A DNA stretch of 64,000 nucleotides from an uncultured Alphaproteobacteria bacterium (lineage in GTDB: Bacteria > Pseudomonadota > Alphaproteobacteria > UBA3830). The notes beneath the pieces were generated by a model. The model was not told where the DNA came from and searched no databases. It saw nothing but the letters and a program-made list of their open reading frames with translations. Shown here one piece after another: positions 44,894 through 54,496 of this stretch (within the stretch, counting starts at the first letter, position 1; each line of letters starts with the position of its first letter). The position numbers and the translations under genes are program-made. The stretch lies in NCBI GenBank assembly GCA_944390765.1, contig CALXQM010000014.1:1-64000 (forward strand). The letters are read 5' to 3'.

Positions 44894-47212
44894 TTGGAAA
44901 ATATTTATCCTGTTTTACCAATAAAAGATATAGTTATATTTCCTCATGTTGTTGTACCTTTATTCGTAGGTAGGGAAAAATCTATTCGAGCTTTGGCTGC
45001 TGCAATGAAAAGCGATAAAAAGATAATTTTTCTGACACAAAAGGATATGAAAGATGAAGAACCTAGTTTTGATAGATTGTATCATGATGGAGTTCTTGGA
45101 AATGTTATCCAATTATTAAATTTACCTGACGGGACAGTAAAAGCTTTAATTGAAGGAACTGAACGAGTAACCGCACTGAATTGTGTAGAAGAAAATGGTT
45201 TTATGTCAGTTTACTATGAATTTATTGAAAAAAGTAATTCTAATAATGTCGAAGTTGAAGCATATTGTAGAACAGTACAAGAACAATTTGAAAATTACGC
45301 AAAGTTAAATAAAAGAGTTTCATTAGATGTTATTAATGCCATTAAAACATTAAATGATCCTGATGATATAATAGATGTAGTTGCAGCTCATTTGACTCTT
45401 AAAATAGAAGATAAGCAGGATCTACTTGCAGAAAAAGATACATTGAAACGTTTCGAAAAATTACTTAATTTTTTGGAATCAGAAATTGATGTCATTCATG
45501 TCGAAAAGAAGATTCGGAATCGTGTAAAAAAGCAAATGGAGAAAAGCCAAAAAGAGTATTATCTAAATGAGCAAATAAAAGCAATTCAAAAAGAATTAGG
45601 AGATATAGATAACACAACTGATGAAATTGAAGAACTAGAATCTAAAGCTAAAAAAATTAAACTCTCCAAAGAAGCTAAAGAAAAATTTGCATCTGAAATT
45701 CGTAAATTAAAAAATATGTCCCCTATGTCACCAGAAGCGACAGTTGTAAGAAATTATTTAGATTGGATGTTATCCATTCCTTGGAATGTTAAAACGGCTG
45801 TGAAGAGAGATTTAAAAGAAGCTAGAAAAATTTTAGATGAAGAACATTATGGTCTTGAAAACGTTAAAGAGCGAATACTAGAATTCTTATCAGTACAAAA
45901 TAGGGTAAGGAAGATAAAAGGATCCATACTTTGTTTTATGGGCCCTCCAGGAGTCGGGAAGACTTCATTAGCTAAATCTATTGCTAAGGCAACAGGACGT
46001 AATTATGTGCGTGTATCATTAGGAGGTGTAAGGGATGAATCTGAAATTAGAGGACATCGTCGAACTTATATAGGGTCTATGCCTGGTAAAATTATTTCTA
46101 GTATGAAAAAAGCGAAATCTAGCAATCCATTATTTTTATTGGACGAGATTGATAAAGTCGGATCAGATTGGAAAGGCGATCCTGCTAGCGCTTTATTAGA
46201 AGTTTTGGATCCTGAGCAAAATAGTAATTTTAATGATCATTACCTTGAAGTTGATTATGATTTATCAGATGTAATGTTTATTACTACTGCAAATAGTTAT
46301 AAAATGCCAACGCCATTGCTTGATAGATTAGAGATTATCAAATTATCCGGCTATACAGAAATGGAAAAAATGGAAATAGCTAAGAGATATCTTCAGCCAA
46401 AACAAATGGTTGAAAATGGTTTGAAACCGTTAGAGTTAACAATTTCTGATAGCGCTATTATGACTTTAATTAGAGATTATACTAGAGAAGCTGGTGTTCG
46501 TAATTTAGAGAGGGAAATTGCAAAAATTTGTAGAAAAGTCGTAAAAGAATTAACTGAAAATGAAGAAATTAGGTCTATTAATATTACTCCTGAAAATTTA
46601 GAGAAATATGTAGGTTTTGAAAAATTTAAACGGCAGGATATTGAAGATAAAAATTTAGTTGGCGTTGTTACAGGACTAGCATGGACAGAGGTTGGTGGTG
46701 AATTGTTATCTATCGAAGCTGTAAGTGTTCCTGGAAAAGGCAAAATTACTTTAACAGGGAAGCTTGGTGATGTCATGCAAGAATCTATTCAAGCTGCAAT
46801 TAGTTATGTCCGTTCTAGAGCGAGTGTTTTTGGCATTGACTCTAAAGTATTTGAAACAAATGATATACATGTTCACGTTCCAGAGGGTGCAACTCCTAAA
46901 GACGGTCCTTCTGCAGGTGTAGCGATGGTAACTAGTGTTGTTTCTTGCTTGACTTCTATTCCAGTTAAACATGAAGTAGCAATGACAGGTGAAATAACAT
47001 TAAGAGGTCGTGTTCTTCCAATAGGAGGATTAAAGGAGAAATTATTAGCAGCACATCGAGGAGGGATTAAAATAGTTATAATTCCCAAAGCTAATGAATC
47101 TGATTTGCAAGATATTCCGCAATGCGTATTGGATGAACTAAAAATTATAAAAGCAGAAACAGCAGATGATGTTCTTTCTATAGCCTTGGAAAGGCCAATT
47201 GATTTTAGATAA
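44894..47212 (+). CDS. lon: ATP-dependent protease Lon
   Basis: Single-chain AAA+ protease. The LAN domain (starting YPVLPIKDIVIFPHVVVPLF) is followed by a coiled coil and Walker A GPPGVGKTSLAKS near residue 355. The catalytic Ser is in DGPSAGVAM and the catalytic Lys in GGLKEKLLAAHRGG (Ser-Lys dyad). 772 residues is slightly short but complete. The start is TTG with AGGAG upstream. It is cotranscribed with clpX. Confidence 0.96.
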   Translation: MENIYPVLPIKDIVIFPHVVVPLFVGREKSIRALAAAMKSDKKIIFLTQKDMKDEEPSFDRLYHDGVLGNVIQLLNLPDGTVKALIEGTERVTALNCVEENGFMSVYYEFIEKSNSNNVEVEAYCRTVQEQFENYAKLNKRVSLDVINAIKTLNDPDDIIDVVAAHLTLKIEDKQDLLAEKDTLKRFEKLLNFLESEIDVIHVEKKIRNRVKKQMEKSQKEYYLNEQIKAIQKELGDIDNTTDEIEELESKAKKIKLSKEAKEKFASEIRKLKNMSPMSPEATVVRNYLDWMLSIPWNVKTAVKRDLKEARKILDEEHYGLENVKERILEFLSVQNRVRKIKGSILCFMGPPGVGKTSLAKSIAKATGRNYVRVSLGGVRDESEIRGHRRTYIGSMPGKIISSMKKAKSSNPLFLLDEIDKVGSDWKGDPASALLEVLDPEQNSNFNDHYLEVDYDLSDVMFITTANSYKMPTPLLDRLEIIKLSGYTEMEKMEIAKRYLQPKQMVENGLKPLELTISDSAIMTLIRDYTREAGVRNLEREIAKICRKVVKELTENEEIRSINITPENLEKYVGFEKFKRQDIEDKNLVGVVTGLAWTEVGGELLSIEAVSVPGKGKITLTGKLGDVMQESIQAAISYVRSRASVFGIDSKVFETNDIHVHVPEGATPKDGPSAGVAMVTSVVSCLTSIPVKHEVAMTGEITLRGRVLPIGGLKEKLLAAHRGGIKIVIIPKANESDLQDIPQCVLDELKIIKAETADDVLSIALERPIDFR

Positions 47213-47236
47213 TTAATATAAATGTTTTTCTGAAAA

Positions 47237-47265
47237 AATAGGCGGTATTTTAAATATCGCCTATT
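47237..47265 (+). terminator. Bidirectional hairpin between lon and the convergent lipoprotein gene
   Basis: AATAGGCG and CGCCTATT form an eight-bp stem, extended by G-T and A-T pairs, in the 61-base gap between two convergent genes. The T-run on the plus side is weak. Confidence 0.65.
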
Positions 47266-47273
47266 ATAATTAT

Positions 47274-47804
47274 TTAATTGTTGCTCGAAGTCTCAATTTC
47301 ATTTGCAACATCTGATTCTGATTTATTATCAGAAGCTGAAACAGAGGATTCTTCTGCTGTATTAGTATTTGTTTCATTTATAGCAGAATTATTATTTGTA
47401 GAATCTATTTCCTTTTTATTATGAGAATCAAGTTCTGTTTTTTTTGAGTTCTCTATATTTGTATTGTCGATATTATGTGTTTCGACGATTGGATCTGTTT
47501 TATTTATATCTATAGACATATTAGTTTCTTGTTCTCCATTATGTTCTACAATTTTATTATCTAATGTACTTTTTGATTCTTCAGAAGCTTTGTTTTCTTC
47601 CTTTGTTTCTTGTTCAGATTTATTTTCATCATTTCTATTAAAATTCTTTTGTTCCGAAGTTGAAAAAGTTTTTTCTAAAGATTCTTGAGCATTATTCGAT
47701 ATATTTTCAGACTTTGTTGATTCTTTTTTCTGATTTGCATCATCACAAGATGTTAGTATTAGTAAAGTACTTAGTCCTACGGCTAAAAAAGAGGTTTTAT
47801 TCAT
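47274..47804 (-). CDS. Putative lipoprotein, disordered Glu/Ser/Asn-rich
   Basis: The start at 47804 gives MNKTSFLAVGLSTLLILTSC, a lipoprotein signal with lipobox LTSC. GGGAG precedes this ATG, which rules out a TTG five codons upstream. The remaining 150 residues are almost wholly charged or polar with no recognisable fold (strings such as ENKSEQETKEENKASEES). It may be a surface-exposed spacer or periplasmic lipoprotein. It converges on lon across a shared terminator. Confidence 0.7.
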   Translation of the reverse strand: MNKTSFLAVGLSTLLILTSCDDANQKKESTKSENISNNAQESLEKTFSTSEQKNFNRNDENKSEQETKEENKASEESKSTLDNKIVEHNGEQETNMSIDINKTDPIVETHNIDNTNIENSKKTELDSHNKKEIDSTNNNSAINETNTNTAEESSVSASDNKSESDVANEIETSSNN

Positions 47805-47934
47805 TATTATTTCTCCCAATTTAAATGCATTCTAACATAATTTAGTTAATTTTATGTTAATTATGCGAAAATAAATTATTATGATTATTTTATATATTTA
47901 TTATATAATATACATATATTATTTAGGGGCAAAG

Positions 47935-49263
47935 ATGAAAAGTAATATATCCGGATTTCCAGAATTTTTTCCTAATGAACAAATTGCATTTAATAAAGTA
48001 GTACAATCTATTAGTAAGCATTTTGAATTATATGGATTTGTTCCGATGGATACAGCCGCAGTTGAACGTATTGAAACATTACTTTCTAAAGGAAATGATA
48101 ATGAAATTTATGGGTTATATCGATTATCAGATGCCAACTCTAAAAAAGATATAGGATTAAGATTCGATCTTACAGTACCATTAGCAAGATATATATCACA
48201 AAATTCAGGTAATTTAACTTTCCCATATAAAAGATATCAAATTGCTCCAGTTTGGAGAGGGGAAAGGGCTCAATACGGGCGTTATAGGCAATTTTATCAG
48301 TGTGATATAGATATTATCGGAGATGGAGAATTATCTATTTGTCATGATGCGGAAGTTATTTCATTGATAACTGTAGTCTTATCTAGTTTAAATATTCCTC
48401 GTTTTCGTACTTACATTAATAATCGTAAAATTTTATCAGGTTTTATAGAGCCGTTAGTAAAAAAAGGTAATATTACAGATGCAATACGTCTTGTGGATAA
48501 GATTTCTAAAATTACATTGGAGCAATTTAACGATGAAATGAAAAATCTTTTGAATAATGAGAATGATATAACAAAAATTAATACATTTTTTGAAACGGCG
48601 AATGATTTTAATATAGACAGTACTTTAGCTTGGTTATATTCGTTGAATTTGGGGGAAGAGTTTCGTATAGGTGTTCAAGAGTTAGATAAAGTGATACAAA
48701 TTTTAAAAAAATTAGGATTAAATGATCAATATCTTAAAATTAAACCACAACTTGCTAGAGGTTTAGCATATTATACTGGAACAATTTTTGAAACAAATTT
48801 TAATGATATAAAAGATATGGGCAGTATCTCAGGTGGCGGACGTTATGATAATTTAACTTTAACGTTAGGAAATGATAAACAATATCCTGGAGTAGGGGCG
48901 TCAATAGGAATATCACGTTTAGTTCCAAAAATGATAGATTTAGGTTTAATAGATACATACAAGAAATCAACAGCTGATCTTTTAGTTACTGTTCAAGATA
49001 AGAGTTTAGTATCAAGTTATATGAAATTAGCAAACAAATTTAGAGAATTAGGCGTAAAAACAGAAACATATTTACAAGATAAGCCACTAGGTTCTCAGTT
49101 AACTTATGCTAATAGAAAAGGAATCAATTTTGTTTTAATTGCTAACGAAATGGAAATGCTAGATAGTAAAGCTATTTTAAGGGATTTAAGTAATAAAAAA
49201 CAGCAAATTATCCGTACAGAATTTATTAGTTCTGATATAATAGATGTTATTTTAGGTCGTTAA
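47935..49263 (+). CDS. hisS: Histidyl-tRNA synthetase
   Basis: Class II synthetase of 442 residues. Motif 2 region is GERAQYGRYRQFYQCDIDIIG, the histidine-binding motif is ARGLAYYTGTIFE near residue 285, and motif 3 is GVGASIGISRLVP. The N terminus begins SGFPEFFPNEQ rather than the G(T/M)xDxxP form of E. coli HisRS, placing it in a different HisRS branch. The start is the ATG with GGGGC upstream; an earlier in-frame ATG at 47881 gives an improbable Tyr/Ile-rich leader. Confidence 0.93.
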   Translation: MKSNISGFPEFFPNEQIAFNKVVQSISKHFELYGFVPMDTAAVERIETLLSKGNDNEIYGLYRLSDANSKKDIGLRFDLTVPLARYISQNSGNLTFPYKRYQIAPVWRGERAQYGRYRQFYQCDIDIIGDGELSICHDAEVISLITVVLSSLNIPRFRTYINNRKILSGFIEPLVKKGNITDAIRLVDKISKITLEQFNDEMKNLLNNENDITKINTFFETANDFNIDSTLAWLYSLNLGEEFRIGVQELDKVIQILKKLGLNDQYLKIKPQLARGLAYYTGTIFETNFNDIKDMGSISGGGRYDNLTLTLGNDKQYPGVGASIGISRLVPKMIDLGLIDTYKKSTADLLVTVQDKSLVSSYMKLANKFRELGVKTETYLQDKPLGSQLTYANRKGINFVLIANEMEMLDSKAILRDLSNKKQQIIRTEFISSDIIDVILGR

Positions 49264-49322
49264 GATATAATTTCATATATTTAATTCAGATAAATAATAT
49301 AAGAACACTATTTCTTTAAATT

Positions 49323-49369
49323 AGCTAAATTAATTAGTGAAACATCTTTTGCAGTAATTTAGCTTTTTA
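49323..49369 (+). terminator. Rho-independent terminator after hisS
   Basis: AGCTAAATTA and TAATTTAGCT form a 10-bp stem with a 22-base loop, followed by TTTT. It lies 60 bases after the hisS stop and 64 before nrdB. Confidence 0.6.
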
Positions 49370-49427
49370 TAATAGTAATTACTTTCATTAAATGTTAATC
49401 TATAACATTGTTATTTTGGAACGTAAA

Positions 49428-50552
49428 ATGATAAATACTAGACATTATGAAACGTTTTGTCCTATTCAAAATGATCAATTGAAAGAAAGTATGTTTTTAG
49501 GGCAGCCGGTCAATATTTCGCGGTATGATCAACAAAAATATATAATTTTTGATCGTCTGACGGAAAAACAGTTATCATTTTTTTGGCGTCCTGAGGAAGT
49601 TAATGTTACAATGGATGGTATTCAGTATAAGCAACTTCCGACAAATGAAAAGCATATATTTATCAGTAACTTAAAATATCAAACTTTAATGGACAGTATT
49701 CAAGGGCGTTCTCCTAATATGATGTTTTTGCCAATTGTATCTATTCCAGAGTTAGAAACATGGATCGAAACATGGGCATTTAGTGAAACAATTCATAGCC
49801 GTAGCTATACACATATTATTCGTGCTATTGAATCTCAGCCGGATATTGTATTCAATGATATAGTAATTAATCCTGAAATAAAAAAACGAACAGAAAGCAT
49901 AACATATTATTATGATAATTTGCATAAGCAAAATATATTAATGGATGCACATGCCCAAGGTTTAACAAATAATTATGATTATTATGAACACATGAAAGCA
50001 ATTTTTATTGCTTTGCATGCAGTTAACGCTTTGGAAGCGATACGGTTTTATGTATCTTTTGCTTGCTCTTTTGCTTTTGCAGAAAGAGAGCTTATGGAAG
50101 GCAATGCAAAAATTATTAAGTTTATTGCAAGAGATGAAATGCTTCATCTTGTTGGTACGCAACAAATGATAAATACATTGAGGAATGGTAAAGAAGGAAC
50201 TGAATGGGCTAAAATAGCAGTTGAATGTGAATCAGAGGTAGAACAATTGTTTATTGATGCCGCATATCAAGAGATGTGTTGGGCACAGTATCTATTTAAA
50301 GATGGTGCTATGTTAGGATTAAATGAGAAAATTTTAACGGATTATGTGAAATATTTAACTTATACACGTATGAATGCTGTTGGATTAAAATCTCCTTTTG
50401 AAAAGATTGAAAATCCAATTCCATGGATTTCTACTTGGTTTAGTTCTGATAGTATACAAGTCGCACCACAAGAAGTCGAAGTAACGTCTTATTTAACAAA
50501 CCAGATAAATATTAATGTAAATGTACAAGATTTAAATGAATTTGATATTTAA
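49428..50552 (+). CDS. nrdB: Class Ia ribonucleoside-diphosphate reductase beta subunit
   Basis: Carries the di-iron tyrosyl radical for deoxyribonucleotide synthesis. It is close to the E. coli enzyme through long stretches: [33 protein letters not shown], then [20 protein letters not shown] and [17 protein letters not shown]. Iron ligands lie in the last of these and in ARDEMLH. The C terminus keeps [11 protein letters not shown] before the tail that docks to NrdA. I use the ATG at 49428, which matches E. coli length (374 residues). nrdA follows after 14 bases. Confidence 0.96.
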   Translation: MINTRHYETFCPIQNDQLKESMFLGQPVNISRYDQQKYIIFDRLTEKQLSFFWRPEEVNVTMDGIQYKQLPTNEKHIFISNLKYQTLMDSIQGRSPNMMFLPIVSIPELETWIETWAFSETIHSRSYTHIIRAIESQPDIVFNDIVINPEIKKRTESITYYYDNLHKQNILMDAHAQGLTNNYDYYEHMKAIFIALHAVNALEAIRFYVSFACSFAFAERELMEGNAKIIKFIARDEMLHLVGTQQMINTLRNGKEGTEWAKIAVECESEVEQLFIDAAYQEMCWAQYLFKDGAMLGLNEKILTDYVKYLTYTRMNAVGLKSPFEKIENPIPWISTWFSSDSIQVAPQEVEVTSYLTNQININVNVQDLNEFDI

Positions 50553-50566
50553 TAAAAAGGAGAAAT

Positions 50567-52840
50567 ATGAATATTACTGCTATTAAACGAGATGGCTCAC
50601 GTGTACCTTATAATGCTGACAGTATACATAAAATTGTTGGATATGCCTGTGAAGGGCTTGAGGGAGTTTCTGTTTCCGATATTGTTTTACATGCAGGTAT
50701 TCAAGCATATGATGGAATTACAACAGCTGAAATTCAAGATTTACTAATTCGTTCAGCAGCTGATAAAATTTCCGAATCTACACCTAATTATCAGTATGTT
50801 GCAGCAAATTTAAATATTTTTAAAATTCGGAAAATAGCTTACGGAAAATGGTTGCCTCCTTCTCTTTTAGAACATATCGTTAAAATGTGTAAAGAAGGTT
50901 GGTATGATCAAAACTTATTAAATAAATATTCTAAAGAAGAAATTAATGATTTTGATAAAACAATTCAGCATAATTTAGATTTGACTTTTTCATATGTTGC
51001 AACTAAACAATTTGAAGGTAAATATTTAATAAAAAATCGTGTGACTGGACAAATTTTAGAAAGTCCACAAATGGCATTAATGTGCATTGCTATGGCAATT
51101 TTTCAGGATTTTTCAAATAGCAAACGAGAAAGAGCGGAAATCATAAAAGATTTTTATCATGAATTAGCATATCAAACTATTTCTTTACCAACTCCAATTA
51201 TGGCAGGGGCTCGTGCTCCATTAAGACAATTTAGTTCTTGTGTTTTAATAGAATGTGGCGATTCCTTAGATAGTATTTCTGCAACTGGAAATGCTATTAT
51301 AAAATATGTCTCTCGTATGGCTGGTATTGGTCTTAATGTAGGTCAAATTCGAGCAAAAGGAACTCCTGTACGTAATGGGGCAATTTATCATACAGGTATT
51401 ACTCCATTTATTAAATTCTTTCAATCTGCAGTGCAATGTTGTTCAGCAGGAGGAGTACGCACAGGAGCTGCTACAGTTTATTATCCGATTTGGCATTTAG
51501 AAATTGAAGATCTTCTAGTGTTAAAGAATAATCGTGGTGTTGAAGAAAATAGAGCACGTCATTTGGATTACGGAGTGCAAATTAATGGATTTATTTATCG
51601 TCGTCTTCAAAAAGGAGAAAAAATTACTTTATTCTCGCCTCATGAAGTAAAAGATTTATATGAAGCTTTTTTTTCAGATCAGAATAAATTTTCAGAACTA
51701 TATATAAAATACGAAAAAGATGAAAATATAAAATATAAAAAAGAAATCGACTCTTTGGAACTTTTTTCTTTATTAATGAAGGAAAGATCAAGTACCGGAC
51801 GTATATATATAATGAATGTGGATCATTGTAATGATCATTCTTCTTTTATTAGCAGTCAAGCATCTATAAAGCAATCTAATTTGTGTTCAGAGATTACACT
51901 TCCAACTAAATCAATTAGTCAAGATGAAAATGTTGGAGAAATTGCATTATGCGTATTAGCCGCTATTAATATAGGAAAAATTGGTCTTGATTATAGAAAA
52001 ATGCAGCATTGTACAAAGTTATTAGTATATGCATTAGATAGTATTATTGATTACCAAAATTATCCATTAAAAGAAGCAGAAGTAAGTACCAAAACACGAC
52101 GAGCTTTAGGTATTGGCGTCATAAATTATGCTTGTTTTCTTGCCAAAAATGGTGCACATTATTATGATAAAAAATCCAATCAGTTAACTCATAAAATATT
52201 TGAAGCTTTACAGTACTATTGTATTGATGCTTCTGTAGAATTAGCTAAAATTAAAGGGACTTGTGAAAGATTTACAGATACAAAATATTCTAAAGGTATT
52301 TTACCAATAGATACTTATTATAAAAAAAATTTAGATAGGATTATTCCTAATAAATTAGAACTTGATTGGGAATTATTAAGAAGTAAAGTAAAAAAATATG
52401 GCATGAGGAATAGTGCATTGACGGCATTAATGCCATCTGAAACTTCTTCACAAGTTAGTAATTCGACTAACGGTATAGAACCTCCACGTGCTTTAGTTTC
52501 AGTAAAACAAAGTAAGGATGGGATACTTAAACAGGTTGTACCATATATAGAAGAACTTGCTAGTATTTATGATTTGCTTTGGGAGCTCCCTGATAACCGT
52601 GGATATCTTACAAATGTTGGAATTATGCAAAAATTTGTTGATCAAGCGATATCAACTAATACAAATTATGACCCAAAAAAGTTTAGTGATAACAAAGTGC
52701 CAATGCAAGTTTTATTAGAAGATTTATTATTTGCTTATTCTTTAGGAATTAAAACATTGTATTATCATAATACCAGAGATAACGCCTCTGAAGCTCAATT
52801 GCAAGATGAGACCTGTTCAAGTGGGGCTTGTAAAATTTAA
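50567..52840 (+). CDS. nrdA: Class Ia ribonucleoside-diphosphate reductase alpha subunit
   Basis: The catalytic subunit, 757 residues. The ATP-cone allosteric domain is at the N terminus (AIKRDGSRVPYNADSIHKIV). The active site includes FSSCVLIE (redox Cys), NLCSEITLPT (radical Cys and Glu) and EIALCVLAAINIGKI (partner Cys). The radical-transfer pair is in LYYHNTRD, and the C-terminal reducing pair is in CSSGACKI. The sequence is clearly of the E. coli NrdA type. Gene order nrdB-nrdA is the reverse of E. coli nrdA-nrdB. Ribosome site AAGGAG. Confidence 0.96.
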   Translation: MNITAIKRDGSRVPYNADSIHKIVGYACEGLEGVSVSDIVLHAGIQAYDGITTAEIQDLLIRSAADKISESTPNYQYVAANLNIFKIRKIAYGKWLPPSLLEHIVKMCKEGWYDQNLLNKYSKEEINDFDKTIQHNLDLTFSYVATKQFEGKYLIKNRVTGQILESPQMALMCIAMAIFQDFSNSKRERAEIIKDFYHELAYQTISLPTPIMAGARAPLRQFSSCVLIECGDSLDSISATGNAIIKYVSRMAGIGLNVGQIRAKGTPVRNGAIYHTGITPFIKFFQSAVQCCSAGGVRTGAATVYYPIWHLEIEDLLVLKNNRGVEENRARHLDYGVQINGFIYRRLQKGEKITLFSPHEVKDLYEAFFSDQNKFSELYIKYEKDENIKYKKEIDSLELFSLLMKERSSTGRIYIMNVDHCNDHSSFISSQASIKQSNLCSEITLPTKSISQDENVGEIALCVLAAINIGKIGLDYRKMQHCTKLLVYALDSIIDYQNYPLKEAEVSTKTRRALGIGVINYACFLAKNGAHYYDKKSNQLTHKIFEALQYYCIDASVELAKIKGTCERFTDTKYSKGILPIDTYYKKNLDRIIPNKLELDWELLRSKVKKYGMRNSALTALMPSETSSQVSNSTNGIEPPRALVSVKQSKDGILKQVVPYIEELASIYDLLWELPDNRGYLTNVGIMQKFVDQAISTNTNYDPKKFSDNKVPMQVLLEDLLFAYSLGIKTLYYHNTRDNASEAQLQDETCSSGACKI

Positions 52841-52945
52841 AACATTTGTAGGAATAAAAAAATTATTAATAAAAACAGATAATTTTGATTTTTTTATTTC
52901 TTCTATTGGAAGATATGTTAATTTGACAATCTATTTATCATTAGA

Positions 52946-53127
52946 TTAATGGCTAATGCATTTATCGTTATTATAATGGTTTTTTTCATTTTTTCTATCT
53001 ATTTTTTCGATTTCAATTTTTTTAATATGTTGACAAACATTCGTTGCGTCTAAATTAAATTGCATGCCAAGAAAAGTAAAGGCTTGCGTATTAGCGGTAG
53101 TAGAGCAAAACCAGCAAAATCCCGTTT
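52946..53127 (-). pseudogene. Probable transposase relic (HTH part only)
   Basis: A minus-strand frame bounded by stops reads GFCWFCSTTANTQ, FTFLGMQFNLDATNVCQHI and then KKIE. The middle part resembles the helix-turn-helix near the start of IS5/DDE_Tnp_4-type transposases (pattern FLGxLFGLDxSNVxRxIxKIE). No start codon, catalytic domain or terminal repeats are present, so at most a remnant survives. The match is by eye and moderate. Confidence 0.4.
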
Positions 53128-53286
53128 TCTAAGCAATTGAGCTTAGAATTTCGACCGTGACACTTTTTTTTCGTGCCCGTATCTTATCCCTCAATGGCTG
53201 TACTTTTTATACAATTTTTATAAAATCTAACAGTTTCACTCTCGTGATTCTTGCAAAAAGCTCTTTCCTCGCTGATGATAATTTGA

Positions 53287-53335
53287 AATCTATCATGTTA
53301 TTTCCCATATATTTTTTTAAATTACATGATAGATT
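53287..53335. repeat. Perfect 12-bp inverted repeat in a gene-poor gap
   Basis: AATCTATCATGT and ACATGATAGATT are separated by 25 bases. It lies in the 717-base stretch after nrdA that otherwise contains the transposase relic and no convincing gene. There is no T-run, so it is not an obvious terminator. Confidence 0.55.
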
Positions 53336-53557
53336 CCATATATTCCGTCGAATATTTCGAGCCTATGTCGTCGGAATAGTCTCGTTCCGCAACAAATCTA
53401 TTCTTTCGTTGTCCATTTACATAATTCTAAAGTTAAGCGATCTGATTGATTACCATATTTTATTAAACCATTCTCTAATCTTTTCATAAAATCTTTAAAC
53501 AATTTTAATCTTTTATTTTTTCGATATAAAAAGCAATTTAAATATATCATATAGAAG

Positions 53558-53884
53558 TTAATTACTTCCAACCACCGAATGCTCTGCATTTATCAAATCA
53601 TTACCATATTCTACACCAGTAAATATAGAAACATTTGATGGCATTCTAAAAGTGAAGCTAATTGATTCTGCATCCTGTAATATGTCGAATATCTCTATAT
53701 AGTTCTTATCACTCATTATTAATACAGGCTCATTATCATTATATAACATATTTAAATGTTCAACAACTTCAGCTGAAACATTACATGCTTTCATGGTACT
53801 ATCCGAATAATTGCCATTCTGTGATATATCCATACTGTTAGAATATCCAAAAAACAAAATCAGAAAAACGCAAATTCTTTTCAT
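53558..53884 (-). CDS. Small secreted protein, possibly 3'-truncated
   Basis: A 108-residue protein with a signal peptide (MKRICVFLILFFGYSNS, cut near residue 17) and no recognisable domain. A short beta-rich stretch (ESISFTFRMPSNVSIFTGVEYG) lies near the end. Just past its stop, a different frame (53398-53560) continues with a polar, helix-like stretch (LKLFKDFMKRLENGLIKYGN), so the gene may have been frameshifted. It is a single gene in a relic-rich area. Confidence 0.55.
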   Translation of the reverse strand: MKRICVFLILFFGYSNSMDISQNGNYSDSTMKACNVSAEVVEHLNMLYNDNEPVLIMSDKNYIEIFDILQDAESISFTFRMPSNVSIFTGVEYGNDLINAEHSVVGSN

Positions 53885-54099
53885 TCTATCCTCATTCTAA
53901 AATCTTTATTTTTATAATAACCCAAATATAATGAAAATGCAACTATTTTCTCATTATAAATTTAATAAATTACAAATTATTGTTAATTATAGGCAAAATA
54001 TTTCTTTGCTATTCAACATTAATTCTTATTATGACATCAAATAAACCTTTTTCGCTACAACCACTCCACTTTTGCAGAACAATACATGAGGGAATTATT

Positions 54100-54330
54100 G
54101 TATGCTATGTTCGGCGTCATTGCAAGGAGCCTTTTTTAAGCGTCACCACACAGAGCCATATAGACTTCGCCTTTTCCATTTATCACGTGGCAATCTATAA
54201 GATGATGTAAATAGTATTACGATGAAAGTGCAAAAATAGATTCTCATGCTCGTTTCACTCGCTCAGAATGACGAGAATGAAGTGTGTGTTCACTTAGAAT
54301 GACAGAAGGTTGAAAATTCGACTTTCACAA
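54100..54330 (+). repeat. Dispersed intergenic repeat, copy 3
   Basis: It contains GCGTCATTGCAAGGAGCC, ATCACGTGGCAATCTATAAG, AGATTCTCATGCTCG and TCGCTCAGAATGACG, then GAAAATTCGACTTTCACA. The blocks follow the same order as copies 1 and 2. It lies about 70 bases upstream of tRNA-Gly. The remaining bases from 53885 to 54100 hold nothing I recognise. Confidence 0.8.
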
Positions 54331-54402
54331 AATATTTATTAATAATTTTATATTTAGAATGAATTGAAATTAAAACTACCTTATTATAGAATATTCTAAG
54401 TT

Positions 54403-54476
54403 GCGGGTGTAGCTCAATGGTAGAGCATAAGCTTCCCAAGCTTGTGACGAGGGTTCGATTCCCTTCACCCGCTCCA
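54403..54476 (+). tRNA. tRNA-Gly (anticodon CCC)
   Basis: Acceptor GCGGGTG pairs with CACCCGC, and TCCA ends the molecule (CCA encoded). The anticodon stem TAAGC/GCTTG encloses TTCCCAA, giving CCC. The T-arm is GGTTCGATTCC. The arn operon starts 21 bases downstream. Confidence 0.95.
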
Positions 54477-54496
54477 GATTTGAATGAGTTATCTCT

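Noticed and set aside
53157-53489. Plus-strand 110-codon frame as a gene
   Set aside because: No ribosome site, no recognisable domain, Phe/Ile/Ser-rich random-like composition, and it spans the inverted repeat and relic zone.
53980-54210. Plus-strand 76-codon frame upstream of tRNA-Gly
   Set aside because: More than half of it runs through the dispersed repeat, and there is no ribosome site or similarity.
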